A stretch of 64,000 nt of DNA from Streptomyces sp. NBC_01296 (GCF_035984415.1 NZ_CP130720.1:6262001-6326000), one strand, 5' to 3'. Positions 16,227-29,444 are shown, numbered from the stretch's first letter. Notes: generated from the letters alone by a model not told the origin. A program made the numbers and translations.

Positions 16227-17656
16227 GGGCGGGCTGCCTCCTGTGCGGTGAGGTGGGCGAGGGCGTCGAAGCCGATGCCGTCGAAGCCGGGGACGGTGGT
16301 GGCGAGGCGGTTCTTGAGGGGGGCGGACCAGCGGTGCGGGACGCCGTTCGGGTCGACGAGCGCGGCGAGGGAGCCGGCGGTGGCCCCGTTGGAGTCGGTG
16401 TCCCAGCCGCCGGACACCGCGCGGCAGACGGAGCGGGTGAAGTCCCCGTCGGCGTGGGTGAGGGCGGCGGCGATCAGGGCGGTGTTGGGGACGGCGTGGA
16501 CCCAGTGGTAGTGCCCGTACCGGGCGTGCAGGTGGTCCACGACGCGGTCGAAGCCGGCGTCGGCGTGCCGGGCGGCCGTGTCGACGGCGTGCCGGACGGC
16601 CTCGGCGAGCCGTGAGCGGGGCGGTACGACGGCCAGTCCGGCCCGGAGCGCGGTGTGGACGTCGGCCCGGCCGCCGGCGGCCTCGGCGATGGCGGCGGCG
16701 GTGAAGAGGGCGGCGTACAGGCCGTTGCCGGTGTGGGTGAGGGCGGCGTCCCGGTACGCCTGGGCCGCGGCGGCGGCCGGGTCGCCGGGGTTGGTCCAGC
16801 CGTGGACGTCGGCCCGGATGAGGGCGCCGATCCATTCGCGGAAGGGGTTGTGGTGGGTGGCGGTGGCCGGAGGCTCGAGCCCGAGCAGCAGGTTCCGGTA
16901 CGCGAGGCGCTCGGCGGTGAAGGCCCGGCCGGCGGGGAGCTCGTCGAGCCAGAGGCGGGCGACGTCGGCGGTGCTGAAGCCCCTGCCGTACCGGCGCAGC
17001 AGGATCAGGTTCAGCAGGGGGTAGTTGAGGTCGTCGTCCTCGGGGGCGCCGTCGATGTTCTCGGCGAGCGAGGTGGCGGCGGAGCGCCGGTTCCAGGGGT
17101 GGGCGGCCAGCAGCTCCGCGGGGACGCCGTGTTCGGTGAACCAGTCGTCCAGGGGCCAGTTCCCGGCGGCCCGGCCCAGCGCCCGGATCCCCTCGAGCGG
17201 GAGCTTCTCCACGGGCTTCCCGAGCACGCACCCCACGGCCCGCCCCACCCAGGCCCGCTCGAGCCGCTCCCGCAGCCCGGGGCCGCCCCGGTGGCCGGCG
17301 GCGACCGGCGGCGCGGTCCACGTCGCGGTCCGCGTCACGGTCCATGTCGCGGTGATGTCCGGCCAGGCGGTCGGCTCGTCCCGGGCCGACGGGGAGGGGA
17401 GGCCCTCGAGTTCGGTCAGGAGCCGGGAGGCCAGGGCGCGCAGCTCCGGCGGGGCCGGGGCTGTGGAGGCGCCGGCCCGGCCGGGCGCCGGGTGGCCGCC
17501 GGCCGTGAGCCAGGCGCGGAGCAGGGGCTCCGCGTCCCGCCCGTCCTCGGCGGCCTGCCGCAGCTCGTGCCCGACCAGGTCCTCCGGCTGCACCCAGCTG
17601 AGCCGTACCGGCGCGGCCGGGAGGGCAGGGGCATCGCAGGGCGGGGTGCCGGTCAC
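16223..17656 (-). CDS. ADP-ribosylglycohydrolase family protein (paralogue 4, long form)
   Basis: 477 residues: about 110 residues of unassigned N-terminal region, then the all-helical ADPRH/DraG fold. Metal-site candidates are GAPEDDDLNYPLL (about residue 205) and GGWDTDSNGATAGSLAAL (DTDSN, near residue 410). The first motif is EDDD, not the usual TDDT, and the C-terminal motif has Asn after the Ser, a pattern typical of a distinct ADPRH subgroup. GTG start overlaps the preceding paralogue's stop. Substrate unknown. Confidence 0.88.
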   Translation of the reverse strand: MTGTPPCDAPALPAAPVRLSWVQPEDLVGHELRQAAEDGRDAEPLLRAWLTAGGHPAPGRAGASTAPAPPELRALASRLLTELEGLPSPSARDEPTAWPDITATWTVTRTATWTAPPVAAGHRGGPGLRERLERAWVGRAVGCVLGKPVEKLPLEGIRALGRAAGNWPLDDWFTEHGVPAELLAAHPWNRRSAATSLAENIDGAPEDDDLNYPLLNLILLRRYGRGFSTADVARLWLDELPAGRAFTAERLAYRNLLLGLEPPATATHHNPFREWIGALIRADVHGWTNPGDPAAAAAQAYRDAALTHTGNGLYAALFTAAAIAEAAGGRADVHTALRAGLAVVPPRSRLAEAVRHAVDTAARHADAGFDRVVDHLHARYGHYHWVHAVPNTALIAAALTHADGDFTRSVCRAVSGGWDTDSNGATAGSLAALVDPNGVPHRWSAPLKNRLATTVPGFDGIGFDALAHLTAQEAARP

Positions 17657-18798
17657 TGCGGGGCGGCGATCGAGGTGAAGGCCGACTCGTGGGCGCGGCG
17701 GCGGGCGGCGTCGAGGGCGAAGACCTCGCGGGCCACCGCGGCCAGCGCCGACGCCGGGGCGTGCAGGTCGAGGCGGCTGGCCTCGGCGACCTGTTTGGCC
17801 CAGGCCGGCGGGATGGCCGAGGCGCCGGACAGGGCTCCGGCGATCGCCCCCGCCATCGTGGCGATGGAGTCGCAGTCCCGGCCGTAGTTGACGGCTCCGA
17901 GCACCGAGCCCTCGTACGCACCGTCGGCGACGATCAGCATGCCGAGCGCGATCGGGAGCTCCTCGATCGCGTGGAGGCGGGACGGGCGGCGGGCGCCGAG
18001 CGAGGGGGAGCGGTAGTCCGGGCCCACCGAGTCGTACGGGGCGACGGCCGCCCGCAGGGGGGCCAGGGCCGACTCGAAGTCCCGGTGGCGGCCCGCGACT
18101 TCGCAGACCGCCTCGATGGCCGACCGGGTGCCGTCCTTGGCCAGCGCCAGGGCCGTGTCCACCACCGAGGACGCCGTCGCCCCCGGCACGCACGCCGCCG
18201 CGACCGCCGCGGCGAAGACGCCCGCCGCCTCGCGCCCGTACGAGGACTGGTGCGCGCCGGCGACGTCCAGCGCCTCCGCGTACGCGCCCGCCGGATTGCC
18301 CGCGTTGACGATGCCGACCGGCGCCATGTACATCGCCGCACCGCAGTTGACGATGTTGCCGTTGCCCGCCTCGCGCGGGTCCGCGTGCGCGTAGTGCAGC
18401 CGGGTCACGATCCACTTCTCGGCGAGGAAGATCCGCTGGAGGGGCAGGGCCTCGGCCTCGAGTTCGGGGATCCAGCGCGGGTTGGTCATCAGGTCCGGGA
18501 CCAGGTGGTCGGCGATCGCATACGCGTCGAGGTGGTCCCGTACGGCCTCGTAGACCCGTACCAGCGCATGCGTCATGAGGGTGTCGTCGGTGACGTGCCC
18601 GTCGCCCTTGTGGTACGGCGCGATGGGTCGGGCCGTACGCCAGTCCTCGTGCCACGGGCCGACGATGCCGTGCACGCGGCCGCCGTGCCGTTCCACGATC
18701 CGGTCCGGGGACCAGCCCTCCACCGGACCGCCGAGCGCGTCGCCGACCGCGGCTCCGACGAGGCAGCCGGCCGCCCGGTCTTCGAGAGTGAGCGTCAT
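17653..18798 (-). CDS. ADP-ribosylglycohydrolase family protein (paralogue 3)
   Basis: 381 residues. Opens directly with the fold signature RAAGCLVGAAVGDALGGPVEG. Metal-binding motifs look intact: GHVTDDTLMTHAL (TDDT) and NYGRDCDSIATMAGAIAGALSG (DCDS). Expected to hydrolyse an N- or O-glycosidic bond to ADP-ribose or a related nucleotide sugar. ATG at 18798 sits 7 bases after the stop of the preceding paralogue, the only non-overlapping junction in the operon. Confidence 0.9.
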   Translation of the reverse strand: MTLTLEDRAAGCLVGAAVGDALGGPVEGWSPDRIVERHGGRVHGIVGPWHEDWRTARPIAPYHKGDGHVTDDTLMTHALVRVYEAVRDHLDAYAIADHLVPDLMTNPRWIPELEAEALPLQRIFLAEKWIVTRLHYAHADPREAGNGNIVNCGAAMYMAPVGIVNAGNPAGAYAEALDVAGAHQSSYGREAAGVFAAAVAAACVPGATASSVVDTALALAKDGTRSAIEAVCEVAGRHRDFESALAPLRAAVAPYDSVGPDYRSPSLGARRPSRLHAIEELPIALGMLIVADGAYEGSVLGAVNYGRDCDSIATMAGAIAGALSGASAIPPAWAKQVAEASRLDLHAPASALAAVAREVFALDAARRRAHESAFTSIAAPQ

Positions 18799-18805
18799 GT
18801 CCGAA

Positions 18806-20053
18806 TCATCCCTTGGGTGAGGTGAGTTCCGTACGAGCCAGCAGCGCGGCGAGTTCGACCAGATCGGTGCCGGCGAGACGGGGGAGGGCGCAGCCGGACA
18901 GGGTGCGGCAGGCCTCGCGCCAGGCGGTGGGGATCGAGTCGCCGCCGCCGAGGGCGCCGGTGAGCGCGCCGGCGAGGGCGGGGGCGGAGTCCGCGACGCG
19001 GGACAGGCAGGCCGCGGCCGGGACGGCCTCGGCGGCCCGGCCGCGGGCGGCGGTGGCGAGGGCGAGGGCCACGGGGACGGTCTCGGCGGCGGCGATGCCG
19101 TAGCTGTAGACGTGGTCGACGATCTCGTGCTCGAGGGTGGGGACGATGGCGAAGGCGCCGCCCCCGTCGCCGTGGGCACGGGCGAGCTTGACGGCGTGAC
19201 GGGCGTTGCGGCCGATCTCGGTGGCCTCGGGGAGCTGGCCGAGGGCGGCGTCGACGGCGGTGTCGGTGTCGGCGCCGGCGAGGGCGGCCGCGAGGGCGGC
19301 GGCCATGGCGCGGGCGCCGTGGACCCCGTCGCCGTCCTGGGTGTAGCGGGCGTCGAACTCGGCGAGGTCCGCGGCCGCGGCCGGGTCCCCGGGGTGGACG
19401 ACGGCGAGGACGCAGGCGCGGATGCAGGCGGCGTCGTCGAAGTAGTGCGGGTTGTCGTGGCCGGTGGCGGGCGGGCGCAGGCCGGCGGCGAGGTTGCCGA
19501 GGCCGGCGCGGACGGAGATGCGGGCGCGCAGCGGGAGCACGGCCGACTCCACCTCGGGGGCGCGCTCGGCCGCCGCGGCGATCTCGCTGGCCAGGGCGTT
19601 CCAGGCGAGGTCGATGGCGGCCCGCATCCGGCGGGACCGGCTGAGGTCGCTGAGCAGCACGCCGGCCGCGGTGAGCACGGATTCGGCGGCGAAGGCGGCC
19701 CATTCGGCGTCGTCGGAGGGGCCGAGGCGCAGGGGTTCCGGGGGCTGGTTCAGGGCGATGGGCACGGGGAGGGTCGTGGTCTGGTTCTGCTCGGCGAAGG
19801 TGTCGAGCTCGCGGGTGAGGCGGCGGGTCCACTCGGGCATGCGGCTGGCCCGGTGCCGGGCGGCGGGCCACCCGGCGGCATCGCCCGCGGCGAGCCCGAG
19901 CAGCAACCCCTCGATCCGGCGGACCCCTGCGGGGGGCCGGGGGGCGGGCCGGGGGGCGCGGGTCTCCCCGGACCCTGCGGGGTCGGTGCGCACCTCCGCG
20001 TGCGGCCCGGCGTCGACCGCCGGCGGGTTCGGGGGGACGGAGGGGGCCGTCAT
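18806..20053 (-). CDS. ADP-ribosylglycohydrolase family protein (paralogue 2, divergent active site)
   Basis: 415 residues with a Pro-rich N-terminal 60, then IEGLLLGLAAGDAAGWP. The fold is recognisable, but the metal motifs are altered: the usual TDDT position reads GPSDDAEWA, and the C-terminal DxD[ST] reads SRVADSAPALAGALTGALGGG, with the first Asp replaced by Val. It may bind one metal only, use a different substrate, or be a non-catalytic partner. ATG overlaps the upstream paralogue's stop. Confidence 0.85.
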   Translation of the reverse strand: MTAPSVPPNPPAVDAGPHAEVRTDPAGSGETRAPRPAPRPPAGVRRIEGLLLGLAAGDAAGWPAARHRASRMPEWTRRLTRELDTFAEQNQTTTLPVPIALNQPPEPLRLGPSDDAEWAAFAAESVLTAAGVLLSDLSRSRRMRAAIDLAWNALASEIAAAAERAPEVESAVLPLRARISVRAGLGNLAAGLRPPATGHDNPHYFDDAACIRACVLAVVHPGDPAAAADLAEFDARYTQDGDGVHGARAMAAALAAALAGADTDTAVDAALGQLPEATEIGRNARHAVKLARAHGDGGGAFAIVPTLEHEIVDHVYSYGIAAAETVPVALALATAARGRAAEAVPAAACLSRVADSAPALAGALTGALGGGDSIPTAWREACRTLSGCALPRLAGTDLVELAALLARTELTSPKG

Positions 20054-21045
20054 CGGGGGGTCTCGGATTCCGGGGTGAGGAGGTCCGCGATGTCCAGGAC
20101 GTGGTAGCCCCGCATCGAGGGGAGGCAGCTGCCCCGGACCGGGCCGATCGCCGCCGCCCAGGCGGCCGGGATGGCGGCGACGCCCGACAGGGCGCCGGCG
20201 AGGGCGCCCGCCACCGCGGCCGTCGTGTCCGCGTCGCGGCCCATGTTCACCGCCGTCAGGACCGACGACGGGAAGTCGCCGCCGCATGCCGCGAAGGCGC
20301 CGAACGCCAGGCCCACCGCCTCCGGGGCCAGGTCCGTCCACGGGTAGCCGCCGATCACCACCGCGGAGCGCACCGCCCGCTCCCCCCGCGGGGCCGCCGT
20401 GACGGCCCGGCGCAGCGAGCGGGCCGTCCAGGAGTCGGAGGGGATGACCGACAGGGCCGCGGAGACGACGGATGCGGGCGGGCCGCCCGCCATCGCGGCG
20501 GCGACGCCCGCGGCCACCGCCTGGCCGCCGTAGATTCCCTCGCCGTCGTGGCTGACCGAGCCGTCGATCGCGACCAGCCGGGCGGCCTCCGCCGGGCGGC
20601 CCGCCGCGAACACCCCGAAGGGCGCCGCCCGCATCGCCAGACCGTCCGACCAGGCGTGGCGGTGCTGCGCGGAGATGGGGGCCGCGAGGCCCCGGCGGAG
20701 GTTCTCCAGGGTGCCGCGCTCGCTGAAGCCGGCCCCGCGGAACGGCCCCTCGTCGAGGTCGGCGATCCAGTGGTGCCAGGCCCGCTCGACGTGGGAGACG
20801 GTGAGCGCCGACCCGTGGCGGGCCAGCAGCAGCCCCGAGAAGATCGCGTACTCGGTGTCGTCGGTGCCCGCCGGGTCCTCCGACACGAAGCCCTCGATGC
20901 GGCCCCATTTCGCCCGGATCTCGGAGGGCTTCATGTTCTCGGCGGGGGCCCCGAGCGCGTCACCCGCCGCGAGGCCCAGAAGAGCGCCCCTGGCCCGTTC
21001 GAGGAGGACCTGCGGATTGCATGCAATCTGCTTCATCAGCTCCAT
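20050..21045 (-). CDS. ADP-ribosylglycohydrolase family protein (paralogue 1)
   Basis: 331 residues, first gene of the operon. Motifs: ARGALLGLAAGDALGAPAE, GTDDTEYAIFSG (TDDT), SHDGEGIYGGQAVA and NMGRDADTTAAVAGALAGAL (DADT), all intact, so probably active with two metals. ATG 21045 is preceded by GGGAGAGG seven bases away; ATG 21036 is an alternative. The divergent 271-base gap to the VIT gene must hold the operon promoter. Confidence 0.9.
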   Translation of the reverse strand: MELMKQIACNPQVLLERARGALLGLAAGDALGAPAENMKPSEIRAKWGRIEGFVSEDPAGTDDTEYAIFSGLLLARHGSALTVSHVERAWHHWIADLDEGPFRGAGFSERGTLENLRRGLAAPISAQHRHAWSDGLAMRAAPFGVFAAGRPAEAARLVAIDGSVSHDGEGIYGGQAVAAGVAAAMAGGPPASVVSAALSVIPSDSWTARSLRRAVTAAPRGERAVRSAVVIGGYPWTDLAPEAVGLAFGAFAACGGDFPSSVLTAVNMGRDADTTAAVAGALAGALSGVAAIPAAWAAAIGPVRGSCLPSMRGYHVLDIADLLTPESETPR

Positions 21046-21316
21046 GGCGGCGCCTCTCCCACTTGGATGGGGCCCATCATGAGCCCTTGGGGGATTTGTG
21101 CCATGACATATGGTTTGTCACTCGCCGCGAAACACCCCGCCCAGACCCCCGTCACCCGGTCGCCGACCCGCGAAACCCCAGGTAAGTACGGCCTTCCTTG
21201 CTGGCGGGCGGCAGAAATCGTGCGTAGTTTCGAGGTGTTCAGGGGGAGTGGCTGCCTGCGCGTCGCGCATGGCGTGGTTCCGCGTACCCGCTCGTACAAA
21301 AGGGGAGACGACGGGC

Positions 21317-22048
21317 ATGTCCATCATCGACATCGAAGCACCGCTGCACACCGCGCACCGAGACAACCACACCCACCGTGACGTCAACGGCGGATGGCTG
21401 CGGCCGGCCGTGTTCGGAGCCATGGACGGGCTCGTCTCCAACCTCGCGCTGATGACCGGCGTGGCCGGCGGCGCCGTCTCCCCGCAGACCGTGGTGATCA
21501 CCGGGCTGGCGGGCCTCGCGGCCGGAGCCTTCTCGATGGCGGCCGGCGAGTACACCTCCGTCGCCTCGCAGCGCGAGCTGGTCCTCGCCGAACTCGACAT
21601 AGAGCGTCAGCAGTTGCGCAAGCACCCCATCGACGAGATGGAGGAGCTGGCCGAGCTGTACGTTTCGCGCGGCGTCGAGCCGGCCCTCGCCCGCGAGGTC
21701 GCCATGCAGCTGTCCCGCGACCCCGACCAGGCGCTGGAGATCCACGCCCGCGAGGAGCTCGGGATCGACCCCGACGACCTGCCGTCGCCGATGGTCGCCG
21801 CGGTCTCGTCCTTCGGCTCCTTCGCGCTGGGCGCGCTGCTGCCCCTGCTGCCGTACCTGCTCGGTGCCACCTCCCTGTGGCCCGCGGTGCTGCTCGCGCT
21901 GGCCGGGCTCTTCGCCTGCGGCGCGGTGGTCTCCCGGGTGACCGCGCGGAGCTGGTGGTACAGCGGTCTGCGGCAGCTGCTGCTGGGCGGCGCGGCCGCG
22001 GGTGTGACGTACGTCCTGGGAACCTGGATCGGCGGAGCCGTAGGCTGA
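21317..22048 (+). CDS. VIT1/CCC1-family transporter
   Basis: 243 residues. Membrane transporter of the vacuolar iron transporter family, usually for Fe2+ or Mn2+. Seen: GAMDGLVSNLALMTGVAGG (first membrane helix with Asp and conserved Asn), AAGAFSMAAGEYTSVASQRE, a cytosolic helical segment rich in Glu (about residues 75-145) that resembles the metal-binding region, then three more helices. AGGGGAG nine bases upstream of ATG. Confidence 0.88.
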   Translation: MSIIDIEAPLHTAHRDNHTHRDVNGGWLRPAVFGAMDGLVSNLALMTGVAGGAVSPQTVVITGLAGLAAGAFSMAAGEYTSVASQRELVLAELDIERQQLRKHPIDEMEELAELYVSRGVEPALAREVAMQLSRDPDQALEIHAREELGIDPDDLPSPMVAAVSSFGSFALGALLPLLPYLLGATSLWPAVLLALAGLFACGAVVSRVTARSWWYSGLRQLLLGGAAAGVTYVLGTWIGGAVG

Positions 22049-22096
22049 CCGCGCAAGTAGTGAGACTATGCAGTCCGTGACATAAGTAGTCCATTA

Positions 22097-22126
22097 CCCG
22101 GCGGTTTCGATTCCGTGTCCGCCGGG
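22097..22126 (+). terminator. terminator after the VIT gene
   Basis: Perfect 8-bp stem CCCGGCGG / CCGCCGGG with a 14-base loop, 49 bases after the VIT stop. Confidence 0.6.
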
Positions 22127-22267
22127 CATCAGACCAGGGCGCCGCGCGCAGGGCAATGATGCCCGCCCGCTGCGTGCGTCTGAACGTCTCCAGATCTGCA
22201 CTTTCTGCTGCGTGCAGTGTCCGCATGGTGAAACGCCATATCCGCTTCTCGGGATTGCCGTCATCAT

Positions 22268-22283
22268 GTAACCTGCACGAAAT
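22268..22283 (+). promoter_or_regulatory. possible GlnR box upstream of gltB
   Basis: GTAAC-N6-GAAAT fits the published GlnR half-site arrangement (gTnAc-n6-GaAAc) with one mismatch at the last base. It lies 64 bases before the gltB ATG. A second, weaker GAAAC half is at 22230-22234. GlnR control of gltB is known in some actinobacteria, not in all; this is a candidate only. Confidence 0.4.
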
Positions 22284-22346
22284 TTCGCAGAGGGCCAACG
22301 TCGTCCCTCGGCACGCACCTTTGCCACGACGACGACGGGAGAGCCG

Positions 22347-26937
<4,591 letters not shown>

Positions 26938-26945
<8 letters not shown>

Positions 26946-28398
26946 CCCGAAGGGCTTCCTCACCACCGGGCGCGAGACCGCCTGTTCCCGTCCGGTCGCC
27001 GACCGGCTGAAGGACTGGAACGAGGTCTACGTCCCGGGCTCGCTGCTCCCGATCATCAGCAAGCAGGCCGGCCGCTGCATGGACTGCGGCATCCCGTTCT
27101 GCCACAACGGGTGCCCGCTCGGGAACCTGATCCCGGAGTGGAACGACTTCGCGTACCGCGAGGACTGGTCGGCGGCCTCCGAGCGCCTGCACGCCACGAA
27201 CAACTTCCCGGAGTTCACGGGCCGCCTGTGCCCCGCTCCGTGCGAGTCGGCGTGCGTCCTCGGCATCAACCAGCCGGCCGTCACGATCAAGAACGTCGAA
27301 GTCTCGATCATCGACAAGGCGTGGGACAACGGCAACGTGACCCCGCAGCCGCCGGAGCGGCTGTCCGGCAAGACGGCGGCCGTCATCGGCTCGGGCCCCG
27401 CGGGCCTGGCCGCGGCCCAGCAGCTCACCCGGGCCGGCCACACCGTGGTGGTGTACGAGCGCGCGGACCGCATCGGCGGCCTGCTGCGCTACGGCATCCC
27501 CGAGTTCAAGATGGAGAAGGTGCACATCAACCGCCGCATCGAGCAGATGCGCGCGGAGGGCACCAAGTTCCGCACCGGCATCGAGATCGGCCGCGACCTG
27601 TCCGCGACCGACCTGCGCAAGCGGTTCGACGCGGTCGTCATCGCGGCCGGCGCCACGGTCTCCCGCGACCTGCCGGTTCCCGGGCGCGACCTGCGCGGGA
27701 TCCACTTCGCGATGGAATACCTGCCCCTGGCCAACAAGGTGCAGGAGGGCGACTTCATGGCGCCCCCCATCACGGCCGAGGGCAAGCACGTGGTCGTCAT
27801 CGGCGGCGGCGACACGGGCGCGGACTGCGTGGGCACCGCCCACCGCCAGGGCGCGGCCTCGGTCACGCAGCTGGAGATCATGCCCCGCCCGTCGGAGGAC
27901 CGGCCCACGGGGCAGCCCTGGCCGACGTTCCCGATGCTGTACAAGGTCACCTCGGCGCACGAGGAGGGCGGCGAGCGGATCTACTCCGTCTCCACGACCC
28001 ACTTCGAGGGCGACGAGGACGGCAACGTCCAGGCCCTGCACCTGGTCGAGGTCGCCTTCGAGGACGGCAAGCTGGTCCAGAAGCCCGGCACCGAGCGGGT
28101 CCTCCCGGCCCAGCTGGTCACCCTGGCGATGGGCTTCACCGGCACGGACCAGGCCAACGGCCTGGTGGCCCAGTTCGGCCTGGAGCTGGACGAGCGCGGC
28201 AACGTCGCGCGCGACGGGTCGTACGCGACCAACGTCGACGGCGTCTTCGTGGCCGGCGACGCCGGCCGCGGCCAGTCCCTGATCGTCTGGGCGATCGCGG
28301 AGGGCCGCTCGGCCGCCCGCGGCGTGGACCGCTACCTGACCGGCAGCAGCACCCTCCCGTACCCGGTCAAGCCGACGGACCGCTCCCTGATGGTGTAA
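26938..28398 (+). CDS. gltD: glutamate synthase small subunit (GltD)
   Basis: 486 residues. NADPH-linked flavoprotein that feeds electrons to GltB. N-terminal 4Fe-4S ligands in CMDCGIPFCHNGCPLGN and CPAPCESACVLG; FAD site VIGSGPAGLAAAQQL; NADPH site VVIGGGDTGADCVG; second FAD motif GVFVAGDAGRGQSL. Overlaps gltB by 8 bases, so expression is coupled. Confidence 0.98.
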
Positions 28399-28407
28399 CC
28401 CACCGCC

Positions 28408-28432
28408 CCTCCCCGCGGCTTCGCGGGGGAGG
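28408..28432 (+). terminator. gltBD terminator
   Basis: 10-bp stem CCTCCCCGCG with GCTT loop and one bulged G on the 3' arm, 10 bases after the gltD stop. Confidence 0.7.
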
Positions 28433-28476
28433 ACCCCTCATACGGTCCGTACAACGGTGTGCGGCACTCCGACACG

Positions 28477-28512
28477 GCGCCCGTCATGTCCCCGACCAGG
28501 GATGACGGGCGC
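28477..28512 (-). terminator. terminator of the short minus-strand gene
   Basis: Perfect 11-bp stem GCGCCCGTCAT / ATGACGGGCGC with a 14-base loop that can pair three more bases. It lies 16 bases past the stop of the gene at 28528 on the minus strand. Confidence 0.65.
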
Positions 28513-28527
28513 TGTGGCGTGTATGGG

Positions 28528-28869
28528 TCATTCGGGCTGGACGACCGTGGCGCCCCAGCGGGTGGACGGGGTCGAGGCCGTCACCCAGGTGCCGAAGCCG
28601 CCCTGGAGGCCGGTGCCGAGGGGGACGGTGACGAGGGCCGGGTCGGTCTCGGGGCAGTCGACCGTGAAGGGGGCCGGGTCGCGGTCCGGGTGGTTGTCGA
28701 GGTGGAAGGCCACCTCGATGCTGCCCGCGCAGCCGAAGGTGATGAAGGTGTCCAGTCGGGAAGAGAGGCCGCCCGAGACGAAGCCGCTGGAGCCCGTCTG
28801 CCCGGGTATCCAGATCAGCCCGTCGGGGCCCGGGTGGCCGACCGACGTCGCGCTCAGCTCCCTCGTCAT
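28528..28869 (-). CDS. short hypothetical protein, possibly 5'-truncated
   Basis: 113 residues from ATG 28869; not recognised. Coding-like third-position GC and an own terminator support translation. The chain reads like the beta-rich end of a larger protein (SSRLDTFITFGCAGSIEVAFHL, then DCPETDPALVTVPLGTGLQGGFG), with two Cys and no signal peptide. Its ATG overlaps, on the other strand, the ATG of the plus-strand gene at 28868, so one of the two starts must be wrong or both genes lost their 5' ends. A longer reading from 28959 adds 30 Pro-rich residues. Confidence 0.45.
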   Translation of the reverse strand: MTRELSATSVGHPGPDGLIWIPGQTGSSGFVSGGLSSRLDTFITFGCAGSIEVAFHLDNHPDRDPAPFTVDCPETDPALVTVPLGTGLQGGFGTWVTASTPSTRWGATVVQPE

Positions 28870-29242
28870 GGCGCCGGTCGGCGGCGGCGAGGAGTCCGGT
28901 GCGCCGAAGGGCGGCTGGAACGGAAACCACGTCCAGCTGAAGGGTTCCGGAGACGGCACCTACCTGAGGGTGGGGGTCCTCAAACCCGGAGTCTGGGTCG
29001 TGTCCGATCCCGGTGCGGTGCTCGACCCCTCCGGCAGGGAGGTCCGCGGTGCCCAGGGCTGCGCGGATCCCAAGAAGGACGCCTTCGACTGCTTCGCCAC
29101 GTCGAACCTCCACATAGAGGTCGACTACCAGCCCGCCGACCGCTACTGGACCTTCCAGTGGATCGAGACCGGGATCTTCCTCGCGCTCTCCGCGCTGCTG
29201 GCCGGGTTCTGCTCCTGGTGGCTGCGCCGCCGGACGGCCTGA
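28868..29242 (+). pseudogene. C-terminal remnant of an ABC-type membrane protein (likely truncated)
   Basis: 124 residues from ATG 28868. Extracytoplasmic-looking segment (VQLKGSGDGTYLRVGVLKPGVWVV, with a later GCADPKKDAFDCF Cys pair) and one final membrane helix followed by WWLRRRTA. The ending DRYWTFQWIETGIFLALSALLAGFCSWWLRRR (residues about 92-123) resembles the last helix of streptomycete ABC-transporter-associated membrane proteins of about 300 residues, so the N-terminal part appears missing. Coding bias and a strong terminator downstream are intact. It could also be a small single-span protein in its own right. Confidence 0.45.
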
Positions 29243-29259
29243 CCGGGACGAGGAGAGAA

Positions 29260-29298
29260 GGGGCGGCCGAAGCCAACGCAACTGGCTTCGGCCGCCCC
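29260..29298. terminator. strong terminator
   Basis: Perfect 16-bp stem (29260-29275 with 29283-29298) and 7-base loop, 17 bases after the preceding stop codon. Confidence 0.88.
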
Positions 29299-29419
29299 TC
29301 GACCCTACTCGTCGGCGGCAGCGGGCCCGGCGCCCGTGGTGACGGGCCCGAGCCCGCTTCACTCGTGCAGGTGACGCGCGCCGACGGGCCCGGTCGGGCC
29401 GGACTGGGCCGGACGGGCC

Positions 29420-29444
29420 AACTGTGCTCGAAGCGCGCACAGTT
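29420..29444. promoter_or_regulatory. inverted repeat before the DUF1906 gene
   Basis: Perfect 8-bp inverted repeat AACTGTGC / GCACAGTT with a 9-base spacer, 33 bases before ATG 29478. Possible operator; regulator unknown. Confidence 0.4.
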
